Assembly (NCBI GenBank): GCA_021789215.1
Contig: JAJYJS010000008.1
Coordinates: forward strand, 18,276-82,275
Source: Nitrospirota bacterium
Lineage (GTDB): Bacteria; Nitrospirota; Thermodesulfovibrionia; Thermodesulfovibrionales; JdFR-88
Reading direction: 5' to 3'
DNA length: 64,000 nt
Shown one piece after another: positions 28,861 to 37,249 of the stretch. Each line of letters opens with the position of its first letter. Positions within the stretch are counted from its first letter, which is position 1. The notes below the pieces were generated by a model. The model was given only the letters and a program-made list of their open reading frames with translations. It did no database searches and was not told the origin of the DNA. Made by a program: the position numbers and the translations under genes.

Positions 28861-30042
28861 ATGCAATACATAGGGTTCAAGCTTGATTCGATAGAGTACA
28901 CGATACCGATCCTGAAGGTGCGGGAGATAATAAACACGCCGCAGGTGACACAGGTGCCGCAGTCGCCCCCTTACATCGAGGGTGTGATGAACCTGAGGGG
29001 CAGCATCACGATGATTGTGAACCTCAGAAAGCTGCTCAACATCCCCCAGAACGGCAATATCGGGACGAAGATAATCATCATATCCAGCGGCAAGATAACC
29101 TTCGGGGTCCTGGTGGACGGGATAACGGGCGTGATAGACATAGACGAGGCCGCCGTGGAGCATCCGGAGCGCTTCTTCAACGAGAAGATGGAGCAGATAA
29201 AGGGCGTTGCCAAGATAAACGACAAGCTCCTTGTCCTGCTTGAGCCCAGGAAGCTCGTCCCGCTTGAGGACGTCAGCCTCTTCGAGGACAACATCGTGGA
29301 CATGAAGCAGGGCGCTGACGGGAAAATGGAACTGGTCAGGAGTGTCCAGACCATGGCTGGAGAGGTGAAGGTCAAGGAGCTTGTCGACGCGAAAGAATTC
29401 TTCGAAAAGAAGAAAGACGGCAGTCCCGACGGCGCGGTCGCCGACATCGTTTCGTTTCTTGACCACATATCCAACCACGAATATGAAAAGGCGGACGAAC
29501 TGATACAGAAAATCATGAAAAAGGGCCAGGGGCAGCTCTATAACGAGCTTGGAAAGGTCACAAGAAAGCTCCATGACTCGATAAAGACCTTTTCCGACGC
29601 CATAGACCCCAAACTGAAGGACATGGCGACACATGAAATGCCCAGCGCGGTTGAACGCATAAACTACGTCATAGAGAAGACCGAAGAGGCGGCCAACAAG
29701 ACGATGAGCATCGTTGAGAAGTACACGCTGAGCATGGATGAGTTCGCCGGCCATATAAGGACGCTCAAGGAGCCGGAAGGCACCGTCGAATACCTGAGGA
29801 AATTCAAGAACAGTCTTGAGGACGACCTCACTGAGGTGCTGACCACGCAGTCTTTTCAGGATTTGACGGGGCAGGCGCTGAAAAAGGTCATAGAACTTGT
29901 TAAAGATATCGAGGATGAGCTGGTGAGGCTGATTACCACGTTCGGCCTGAAGCTGGATACGGGAGGGGTTGCGGTCCGGCAGTCGGCCGAGAAAGTCTCC
30001 CAGGCAGGGGTGGATGACCTCCTGAAAGACCTGGGCTTCTGA
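28861..30042 (+). CDS. CheW-CheZ fusion protein
   Basis: N-terminal CheW (YIGFKLDSIEYTIPILKVREIINTPQVTQVPQSPPYIEGVMNLRGSITMIVNLRKLL); C-terminal CheZ with FQDLTGQALKKVIELVKDIEDEL and terminal VDDLLKDLGF. Confidence 0.9.
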   Translation: MQYIGFKLDSIEYTIPILKVREIINTPQVTQVPQSPPYIEGVMNLRGSITMIVNLRKLLNIPQNGNIGTKIIIISSGKITFGVLVDGITGVIDIDEAAVEHPERFFNEKMEQIKGVAKINDKLLVLLEPRKLVPLEDVSLFEDNIVDMKQGADGKMELVRSVQTMAGEVKVKELVDAKEFFEKKKDGSPDGAVADIVSFLDHISNHEYEKADELIQKIMKKGQGQLYNELGKVTRKLHDSIKTFSDAIDPKLKDMATHEMPSAVERINYVIEKTEEAANKTMSIVEKYTLSMDEFAGHIRTLKEPEGTVEYLRKFKNSLEDDLTEVLTTQSFQDLTGQALKKVIELVKDIEDELVRLITTFGLKLDTGGVAVRQSAEKVSQAGVDDLLKDLGF

Positions 30043-30111
30043 CAGGAATAAGTAAAAACCGGTTCGGGTTATGCAATCTTTTTGCGCGATGCTGAAGGGA
30101 CAGGGGGCAGA

Positions 30112-31152
30112 GTGATCAGGGTAATGGTCGTTGACGATTCGGCCTTCATGAGGAAGGCCCTTTCGTCCATGCTTGAGTCCGACCCGGGAATAAAGGTCGT
30201 GGACACCGCCAAAAACGGGGCTGAGGCCGTCGAGAAAGTCGCGTCAGTCTGTCCGGACATAGTCACGATGGACATAGAAATGCCGGTAATGGACGGCCTT
30301 GAGGCCCTGAACCACATAATGGCCAAAACACCTGTGCCGGTGGTAATGGTAAGCTCCCTGACAGTGGAGGGGGCGAAAGTGACCCTTCAGGCGCTGGAGC
30401 TGGGGGCCGTGGATTTCATCCCCAAGAACATCTCCGAGCTTTCCATTAATATCATGAACGTAAAAAACGTGCTTATCGAAAAAATAAAGCAGATAGGCGG
30501 CAGGCGGCTTGTGCGGCCAGCGCTTGTGAAAAACAGGGTGACCCATATGCCCGCACTCCCGATGGTCCCGGGCGGAGTGGATATCGTGGCAATCGGCACC
30601 TCGACCGGGGGGCCGAAGACCCTTCAGCAGATTATCCCCGCCCTGCCAAAAGACCTGCCAGTCCCCGTGCTCATAGCCCAGCACATGCCGGCCAACTTCA
30701 CGGGTCCCTTTGCGGAGAGGCTGAATCAGCTGAGCCTTATAACGGTGAAGGAGGCCGAAGATGGCGAGCCGGTGAGGCCCGGAGTGGCTTATGTCGCCCC
30801 CGGAGGGGGGCATATGAAGGTGGCAAAAAGGGCCGTTACGTCCATTATTTCCATCACGGATGCCACCCACCAGAACTTCATATACAAGCCTTCGGTGGAC
30901 GCGCTTATGTCCTCGGTCGCCCTGCTTTACAGCCGCAAGGCCCTCGGCATAATCCTTACCGGGATGGGCAACGACGGTCTTCAGGGGCTTGCCGAGCTTA
31001 AGAAGGCGGGGGGCAGGGTAATCGCGCAGAACGAGGAAACATGCGTCATATACGGGATGCCTAAAGCTGTTGTAACGGCTGGGATCGCGGACAAAATCCT
31101 GCCGGCGGAAGATATTCCCGGAGAAATAATTAATTCTGTCCGGGGAGGCTGA
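30112..31152 (+). CDS. cheB: Chemotaxis methylesterase CheB (GTG start likely)
   Basis: REC domain (VVDDSAFMRKAL) plus methylesterase (IGTSTGGPKTLQQIIPALP, IAQHMPANFTGPFAERL, LTGMGNDG). Confidence 0.95.
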   Translation: MIRVMVVDDSAFMRKALSSMLESDPGIKVVDTAKNGAEAVEKVASVCPDIVTMDIEMPVMDGLEALNHIMAKTPVPVVMVSSLTVEGAKVTLQALELGAVDFIPKNISELSINIMNVKNVLIEKIKQIGGRRLVRPALVKNRVTHMPALPMVPGGVDIVAIGTSTGGPKTLQQIIPALPKDLPVPVLIAQHMPANFTGPFAERLNQLSLITVKEAEDGEPVRPGVAYVAPGGGHMKVAKRAVTSIISITDATHQNFIYKPSVDALMSSVALLYSRKALGIILTGMGNDGLQGLAELKKAGGRVIAQNEETCVIYGMPKAVVTAGIADKILPAEDIPGEIINSVRGG

Positions 31153-31157
31153 TTTTT

Positions 31158-31185
31158 TAAAGTTTTTGTTTGTTTAAGACGAAAA
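31158..31185 (+). promoter_or_regulatory. Weak sigma-28-like promoter (TAAA-N16-GACGAAAA)
   Basis: TAAAGTTT followed at N16 by GACGAAAA (6/8 to GCCGATAA); same spacing as the fliC and flgM candidates. Confidence 0.35.
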
Positions 31186-31203
31186 TAATATCAGGAGGCG
31201 CTG

Positions 31204-31302
31204 ATGAAAGGCCATAAAAAACCGTGCTTGACCTTGGAAACGGCGAAGCAATATAATAGCTCATTAATTTGTGAACTTTTTTATTTAAAAATTATCCTAT
31301 GA
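31204..31302 (+). CDS. Candidate 32-aa small ORF, ATGA-coupled to the downstream response regulator
   Basis: AGGAGG SD, then ATG: MKGHKKPCLTLETAKQYNSSLICELFYLKIIL; stop TGA 31300-31302 overlaps the ATG at 31299. Not in the supplied ORF track. Confidence 0.35.
   Translation: MKGHKKPCLTLETAKQYNSSLICELFYLKIIL
31228..31257 (+). promoter_or_regulatory. Near-consensus sigma-70 promoter TTGACC-N18-TATAAT
   Basis: TTGACC at 31228-31233, TATAAT at 31252-31257, followed by an AT-rich leader to the ATG at 31299. Confidence 0.55.
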
Positions 31303-31673
31303 ATAAGCTCCTTATCATAGACGACGAGCCTGACATAACCGAAATTTTTGACCTCCTTGGGAATTATCTTGGCTATACCGCGGAAACCATCAATTCGGGG
31401 AAAAAGGCGCTGGAGAAGCTCGGAAAGATGGACAGGTCTTATAATGCGGTCTTCTGCGACCTCAAGATGCCGGGCATTGACGGGCTCCAGATTTATAATT
31501 TTGTCAGCGGTCTGGACCCCGAGTTTTCAAGGAGGTTTGTCCTGCTGACCGGGGCGATACTGGACCAGAACGTAGAGAAGGAAATAAACCTCAAGAACAT
31601 AATGGTGCTGAAAAAGCCGTTTGCCATTGATGAGATAAAAAAGGCGATAGAAATCATAGAGAGACGTCAATGA
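31299..31673 (+). CDS. Single-domain response regulator
   Basis: LLIIDDEPDITEIFDLLG ... VFCDLKMPGIDGLQIY ... LKKPFAI. Confidence 0.88.
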   Translation: MNKLLIIDDEPDITEIFDLLGNYLGYTAETINSGKKALEKLGKMDRSYNAVFCDLKMPGIDGLQIYNFVSGLDPEFSRRFVLLTGAILDQNVEKEINLKNIMVLKKPFAIDEIKKAIEIIERRQ

Positions 31674-32518
31674 AATCCAAAGACATCATATTGAAGACCG
31701 CCGATTTGCCGGCGGTGCCCCATGTGGCCACCAAGATACTCGACCTGATAGAAGACGAGAACGCGAGCCTTGAGGACCTCAAGAAGGCGATAATGGCGGA
31801 CCAGTCGCTTACCACAAGGATATTGAAAATAGCGAATTCGGCCTTCTATAATGTGCGTCAGAATGTTGACACAATTTCAGATGCCATCTCAATCGTCGGC
31901 CTGAACACGATAAAATCCATCACCCTTGCCGTTTCCACGCGGGAGATATACAAGAGCTACGGGATAATTGAACAGAAGCTCTGGGAGCACAGCATGGGAG
32001 TTTCCGTTGCGGCGGGCGTTATAGCCGGCGAGGTGCCGTTTATAAAAAAGGAGGAGGCCGTAGTGGCCGGCCTTCTGCACGATATAGGCAAGGTGGTGAT
32101 GAACAACAGCCAGCCGGAAAAATTCTCCATGCTTATAAACGCCGTCCACGAAGAGGGGGCGCCGTTTTCGAAGATTGAACTGGACTACTTTGAATACAGC
32201 CATGCCGAGGCGGGGTTTGTGCTCGCGGAAAAATGGGGTTTTACCGAGGTGCTTGCCAACACCATCCTTGGCCACCACTGCTGGAACGGCCCCGGCGCGG
32301 TCTCCGGAAAGGACCCTTATACCCGCAGCCTTTGCCTGATTATAGCGCTTGCCGATGCGCTCTGCGCAAAGCTTGGGCTTGGGTACAGGGGCCCCGTGGG
32401 CTTTGATTTGGGGGAGGAAACTCTCAGGGAGCAGCTCAAGATAAGCAGCGAGCAGCTTGAAGGCATCATCAGCATGTTCAAAAACGACTACATACACGAA
32501 AAAATGTTCTTTGTGTGA
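31670..32518 (+). CDS. HDOD domain protein
   Basis: LPAVPHVATKILDLIEDENASLEDLKKAIMADQSLTTRILKIANSAFYN; LLHDIGKVVMNN. Confidence 0.9.
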   Translation: MKSKDIILKTADLPAVPHVATKILDLIEDENASLEDLKKAIMADQSLTTRILKIANSAFYNVRQNVDTISDAISIVGLNTIKSITLAVSTREIYKSYGIIEQKLWEHSMGVSVAAGVIAGEVPFIKKEEAVVAGLLHDIGKVVMNNSQPEKFSMLINAVHEEGAPFSKIELDYFEYSHAEAGFVLAEKWGFTEVLANTILGHHCWNGPGAVSGKDPYTRSLCLIIALADALCAKLGLGYRGPVGFDLGEETLREQLKISSEQLEGIISMFKNDYIHEKMFFV

Positions 32519-32523
32519 CCGGA

Positions 32524-32670
32524 ATGTCAATCGATTCCATAAAAAACGTATATGAAAGTCCTGCTATAAACAGGTATGAAAACGGCAACCTGATGAAAAA
32601 GAAGAAGGAGCGCCAGAAGAAGGAAGACGAGAGCAAGAAGGGAAAAAACAAGATAGATATCAGGGTTTAA
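32524..32670 (+). CDS. Small Lys-rich protein (48 aa), unlisted in ORF track
   Basis: MSIDSIKNVYESPAINRYENGNLMKKKKERQKKEDESKKGKNKIDIRV; fills the gap between the HDOD gene and the next ATG at 32671. Confidence 0.55.
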   Translation: MSIDSIKNVYESPAINRYENGNLMKKKKERQKKEDESKKGKNKIDIRV

Positions 32671-33027
32671 ATGTTCTGGAAAAAAAGCAAAAAGGAAAAA
32701 GAAAAAAATACCATCAAGGCCCCCAGTCCCGGCCCGGCAGGGGGCAAGCCCGCATCCGACCTGCTCCTGAATGCGCTTGACGAGAGAATAAAACTGCTTT
32801 CAGGCCTTCTGACCGCCGCCGACCAGAAGATAGAGGCATTGGAGAAGCTCATCTATTCCGCCGAGCCGGCCGCAGGCAAAACTCTTTCCGGCAAAACCGG
32901 CCGCAAGCACGAAATCCTGGCCCTTGGGAAAAAGGGGCTGGCCGTGCCCGAAATAGCCAGGATACTGGACATGCCGGAAGGCGAAGTGGAGCTGGTCCTC
33001 AATCTGCACCCCCGCGGCAACGGATAA
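32671..33027 (+). CDS. SwrB/DUF2802-like protein with C-terminal HTH-like segment
   Basis: C-terminal HEILALGKKGLAVPEIARILDMPEGEVELVLNLH preceded by coiled coil and a Lys-rich N-terminus. Confidence 0.5.
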   Translation: MFWKKSKKEKEKNTIKAPSPGPAGGKPASDLLLNALDERIKLLSGLLTAADQKIEALEKLIYSAEPAAGKTLSGKTGRKHEILALGKKGLAVPEIARILDMPEGEVELVLNLHPRGNG

Positions 33028-33158
33028 GTTTTTTATCCCGGCAAATTTTTTCCTGCCTGGAAAAAAATTCCCATCGTTTTATTCGAGGTTTTGGGCTGCC
33101 CCCCATAAAACTGCCCTTTTTCTCTTTGGCCAGGCGCTGGCGGAGGCCCGGTCCATGT

Positions 33159-33175
33159 CTGGCATTGAAATTGCA
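33159..33175 (+). promoter_or_regulatory. Sigma-54-like promoter upstream of flgF (CTGGCATTGAAATTGCA)
   Basis: -24 CTGGCA and perfect -12 TTGCA at canonical spacing. Confidence 0.72.
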
Positions 33176-33186
33176 ACAGGCATGGC

Positions 33187-33894
33187 ATGTACAAAGGAAT
33201 TTACATAGCGTTATCGGGGGCGGTCCTCAAGCAGCTGCAGATGGACACCATCTCATCCAACCTTGCCAATGCCAGCACCATAGCTTTCAAGAAAGACACC
33301 TTATCATTCAAGGACTACCTTGTGAACCGGCTTAACGGGGCAACAGAGCCGGACGGCAGGGACATGAGCACCCTTTCCGGCGAGAAGACGGATTTCTCTG
33401 AAGGCGAGATGTTCAAGACCGGAAACCCCCTGGATGTGGCCCTGAGCGGCGACGGTTTTATCGCCCTTGAAGGCGGGTTCTATACGAGAAGGGGCGACCT
33501 TAAGTTGAATGGAGACGGTTTTTTGACAGCCTATAACGGGATGAAGGTCCTCGGCGCAAAAGGCCCCATACAGATTCAGGGCGGCACCGTGGACATCGGC
33601 TCGGGCGGAGAGGTCTCGGTTGACGGCAAGCAGATAGGCACCATAAAACTAGTGCAGTTCAATAACACATCTGCACTTAAACAGACTGGCCTCGGGCTGT
33701 ATACCTCAAGCGTGCCGGGGACGGCATCCAGCGCAAAGGTCAGGGAAGGGTTCCTGGAGTCTTCGAACGTGAACGTCATGGAAGAAGTGGTGAATCTCGT
33801 AGAGTCCGTCAGGCAGTACGAGACATTTCAGAAGGCCATTCAGACGTTTGATGACGCCGCTGGCAGGGTCATCGAAGACATGGCAAGGGTATGA
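33187..33894 (+). CDS. flgF: Flagellar rod protein FlgF
   Basis: MYKGIYIALSGAVLKQLQMDTISSNLANASTIAFKKD; C-terminal VMEEVVNLVESVRQYETFQKAIQTFDD. Confidence 0.93.
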   Translation: MYKGIYIALSGAVLKQLQMDTISSNLANASTIAFKKDTLSFKDYLVNRLNGATEPDGRDMSTLSGEKTDFSEGEMFKTGNPLDVALSGDGFIALEGGFYTRRGDLKLNGDGFLTAYNGMKVLGAKGPIQIQGGTVDIGSGGEVSVDGKQIGTIKLVQFNNTSALKQTGLGLYTSSVPGTASSAKVREGFLESSNVNVMEEVVNLVESVRQYETFQKAIQTFDDAAGRVIEDMARV

Positions 33895-33932
33895 AAAATG
33901 AAAACAGGAAGGCATAAAGCGAGGAGGCAGGG

Positions 33933-34721
33933 ATGATAAGGTCGATGCTCATATCGGCAACGGGTATGGAGGCTCAGAAGCTGAACATTGATGTGATTGC
34001 CAACAATCTGGCCAATGTGAACACGGTGGGGTTCAAGAAAAGCAGGGCCGATTTCCAGGAGCTGATGTATCAGGACCTGCGGACCCCCGGCGCCACGTCA
34101 GCCGAGGGCTCGATAATACCTTCGGGCATTCAGATCGGCCTTGGCGTAAAGCCCGTGGCGGTGGAAAAAATGTTTGACCAGGGGGATTTCGTCCACACCG
34201 GAAACAACCTGGACATGGCCATAGAGGGCGACGGGTTTTTCGAGGTGACAATGCCGGACGGGACGACATCCTATACAAGGGCGGGTTCGTTCAAGCTGGA
34301 CAACGAGGGGCGCATAGTCACTTCCGACGGCTACCCGATTGAGCCCGCGGTCACAATACCCTCTGATACCACCAGCATCACTGTCAGCACAGACGGAAAG
34401 ATAACCGTCCTGCAGGCGGGCAACACCACGCCGACGGAAGTCGGCCAACTGGAGATAGCCAGGTTTGTCAACCCAGGGGGGCTTCAGGCGCTTGGCAAAA
34501 GCCTCTTCAGCCCGACGGCGGCATCCGGGGACCCGATAACGGGAAACCCCGGCCAGCAGGGACTGGGCCAGATATCGCAGGGGTTCGTGGAGATGAGCAA
34601 TGTGAACGTGGTCGAAGAGATGGTGAACATGATAGCAAGCCAGAGGGCTTACGAGATAAATTCGAAATCGGTGCAGGCCGCGGACGAGATGCTTCAGACG
34701 GCCAACAACATCAAGCGGTAA
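33933..34721 (+). CDS. flgG: Flagellar distal rod protein FlgG
   Basis: MIRSMLISATGMEAQKLNIDVIANNLANVNTVGFKKSRADFQEL; C-terminal VNVVEEMVNMIASQRAYEINSKSVQAADEML. Confidence 0.96.
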   Translation: MIRSMLISATGMEAQKLNIDVIANNLANVNTVGFKKSRADFQELMYQDLRTPGATSAEGSIIPSGIQIGLGVKPVAVEKMFDQGDFVHTGNNLDMAIEGDGFFEVTMPDGTTSYTRAGSFKLDNEGRIVTSDGYPIEPAVTIPSDTTSITVSTDGKITVLQAGNTTPTEVGQLEIARFVNPGGLQALGKSLFSPTAASGDPITGNPGQQGLGQISQGFVEMSNVNVVEEMVNMIASQRAYEINSKSVQAADEMLQTANNIKR

Positions 34722-34735
34722 ACAGGGGCGGCGCC

Positions 34736-35419
34736 ATGCATAGATACGGAAAAAGAAAAAGCCTTGCACTGGTGACGGTCCTGGCCGCGGTCTTATGCCT
34801 GCTTCCGGCAGGCGCATGGGCCGCCCGCAGCGTGGAGGACGTGCTCAGGTCCTATATAGAGGCCCGGTATCCCTGGCCCCAGATAGATGTCAGAAATATC
34901 GTATTGAGTGAGGACATGAGCGGCAAGGGGCTTCCCGTGAGGATAATGGTCATAAAAAACCCGCCCGGAAGGGCAGTTTTCGAACTGCGGTATGAAAACG
35001 GCAAAAAGGTTGTAGCCTCGGCGGACGTCCAGGCCTTTGATATGGCCCAGATGAGCAGGTATGCGTTCAACAAGGGGCATGTGCTTACCGGAGACGACAT
35101 TTACAGCACGATGGTAAACATCTCGGACCTGCCGCGAGGCAGCATCAGGAGCGGGTCTGATATCATAGGCAAGACATTGACCAGGGCTATCAGCCCGAAC
35201 GTCCCGCTTGAAAAAAGCATGCTGAACGGCAGCCCGCTCGTCAAGCGGGGCCAGAAGGTCACAATACTGGTCGATGCCCCGGGGTTCAGGATTACCGGCA
35301 CGGGGCAGCTCCTGGACAACGCCTTTGTGGGGAAATACGTGAAGGTGATGAACCTCGCTTCAAAGAAGGTCATAAGCGGCCTCCTGGTTGATGAGGGCAC
35401 CGTGGAGGCGCAGTTCTGA
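34736..35419 (+). CDS. flgA: P-ring assembly chaperone FlgA
   Basis: Signal peptide; SAF-type region (GHVLTGDDIYSTMVNISDLPRGSI) and VKRGQKVTILVDAPGFRITGTGQLLDNAFVGKYVKVMN. Confidence 0.92.
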   Translation: MHRYGKRKSLALVTVLAAVLCLLPAGAWAARSVEDVLRSYIEARYPWPQIDVRNIVLSEDMSGKGLPVRIMVIKNPPGRAVFELRYENGKKVVASADVQAFDMAQMSRYAFNKGHVLTGDDIYSTMVNISDLPRGSIRSGSDIIGKTLTRAISPNVPLEKSMLNGSPLVKRGQKVTILVDAPGFRITGTGQLLDNAFVGKYVKVMNLASKKVISGLLVDEGTVEAQF

Positions 35420-36141
35420 TGCAAGGGGAAAAAAGACCCTTAAACCGCGCATGCGTGTTGGGCGCGGCCCTGCTTTCTTTTTCAGCGGCATCGTGCGCAA
35501 CCACGCCCAAACTGCCTCCGCCTCCGCCCAAGTACATATATCAGCAGTCCGCCCCGGAGCAGCAGAAACGCGTTTACGCGGACAACTCCCTGTGGACTGA
35601 CGGCGCCAGCCTTTACGAGGACGTCAAGGCCCGCAGGCTGAACGACCTGGTCACGATTAATGTTGTGGAGAACATATCAGGCTCCGGCAATGCCGATACC
35701 AATACGGGGCGGCAATCGACCCTTGATGCCGGGGTTGACAAGTTTTTCGGCTATCCGCTCAACGGCAACTTCAATAACCTCTTTGGCCACGGCAATTCGT
35801 TTTCACCCAGCGTGAGCGGCCACATGACGGACAGCTTCAAGGGGACGGGCTCAACTACCCGGTCCGGGAACCTTATTGGCACCATTACGGCAAAAGTCGT
35901 GGAGGTGCTTCCAAACGGCAACCTCGTCCTGGAGTCCAGGAAAGAGATCGAAATAAACAACGAAAAACAGATATTGATACTGCGCGGCATAGCCCGGCCC
36001 TACGACATAGCTTCGGACAACACCATCCCAAGCAGCAGGATAACCGACGCACAGGTATATTTTGTGGGCGAGGGCGTTATCCAGGAAAAACAGGCTCAGG
36101 GGTGGCTCGTAAGGTTTCTGGATAAGGTATGGCCGTTCTAA
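35419..36141 (+). CDS. flgH: Flagellar L-ring lipoprotein FlgH
   Basis: Lipobox LSFSAASC; SLWTDGASLYEDVKARRLNDLVTINVVENISGSGNADT. Confidence 0.94.
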   Translation: MQGEKRPLNRACVLGAALLSFSAASCATTPKLPPPPPKYIYQQSAPEQQKRVYADNSLWTDGASLYEDVKARRLNDLVTINVVENISGSGNADTNTGRQSTLDAGVDKFFGYPLNGNFNNLFGHGNSFSPSVSGHMTDSFKGTGSTTRSGNLIGTITAKVVEVLPNGNLVLESRKEIEINNEKQILILRGIARPYDIASDNTIPSSRITDAQVYFVGEGVIQEKQAQGWLVRFLDKVWPF

Positions 36142-36148
36142 AGAAGGC

Positions 36149-37249
36149 ATGAGAATGAAAAAAATGTTAATTATTTGTATGGCGTACCTGCTGGTTTTGT
36201 GCCTGCCGGGCGTTTCCCTGGCGGACAGGATCAAAGATATAGCCAGTTTCGAGGGCGTGAGGGAGAACCAGCTCATCGGCTACGGCGTGGTCGTGGGCCT
36301 GAACGGGAGCGGAGACAAGGGGCTTGCGACGATGGAGATAGTTACAAACATGCTGCGGCGGATGGGGATATCGGTCAACCCCAACGACATAAAATCGAAG
36401 AACACGGCATCGGTGATGGTCACGGCCACGCTGCCTCCGTTCCCAAAGTCCGGAATGAAGGTGGACGTGCTTGTCTCGGCCATGGGAGATGCTACGAGCC
36501 TTCAGGGCGGCACCCTTCTTTTGACCCAGCTCAATGGCCCGGACGGCAAGGTCTATGCCATCGCGCAGGGCCCCGTCTCCATCGGTGGGTTCGTGGGCGG
36601 CGGAGGCGGCACCCAGGTCCAGAAGAACCATCCTACCGCTGGCAAGGTGCCCGAAGGCGCGATAATAGAAGAAAACCTGCCGTTCACGCTTGGCTCAAAC
36701 GGCAGGATAAGGCTTTTCCTGGATAACCCGGACTTTACGACCGCGGAGTCGGTAACGCAAAAAATCAACAGCGCGTTCGATACCGCGGTGGCCAAGGCCG
36801 TGGACCCTTCAACGATTTCGCTCAGGATGCCCGAGGGTTTCAAGGGTGGGATGATAGAGTTTCTTACCAGGGTGGAGGACCTGGACGTGCCCGTGGACAG
36901 CCCGGCCCGCGTTGTCATAAACGAGAGGACAGGGACCGTGATCATAGGGGAGAATGTGAAACTTGCCCCCGTGGCCATAGCCCACGGCGGGCTGACCATA
37001 GAGATAAAGACCAATTACAACGTCTCGCAGCCCCAGCCGTTTGCGCCGGGCGGCCAGACGGTGGTCACGCCCCAGCAGAACGTGAACGTGACCGAGAAGA
37101 AGGCGAGCCTCATGGAGGCCTCAGGGGCGACGCTGGGTGATATAGTTCGGGCGTTGAATGCGCTAGGGGTGACCCCAAGGGACCTGATATCGATAATGCA
37201 GGCGCTCAAGGCTTCCGGGGCGCTCCATGCGGACCTGGAGATAATTTAA
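36149..37249 (+). CDS. flgI: Flagellar P-ring protein FlgI
   Basis: RIKDIASFEGVRENQLIGYGVVVGLNGSGDKG; ALNALGVTPRDLISIMQALKASGALHADLEII. Confidence 0.96.
   Translation: MRMKKMLIICMAYLLVLCLPGVSLADRIKDIASFEGVRENQLIGYGVVVGLNGSGDKGLATMEIVTNMLRRMGISVNPNDIKSKNTASVMVTATLPPFPKSGMKVDVLVSAMGDATSLQGGTLLLTQLNGPDGKVYAIAQGPVSIGGFVGGGGGTQVQKNHPTAGKVPEGAIIEENLPFTLGSNGRIRLFLDNPDFTTAESVTQKINSAFDTAVAKAVDPSTISLRMPEGFKGGMIEFLTRVEDLDVPVDSPARVVINERTGTVIIGENVKLAPVAIAHGGLTIEIKTNYNVSQPQPFAPGGQTVVTPQQNVNVTEKKASLMEASGATLGDIVRALNALGVTPRDLISIMQALKASGALHADLEII

Noticed and set aside
33045-33070. AT-rich hairpin AATTTTTTCC...GGAAAAAAATT upstream of flgF
   Set aside because: Weak A/T stem with a bulge and no GC core; not convincing as terminator or regulator.
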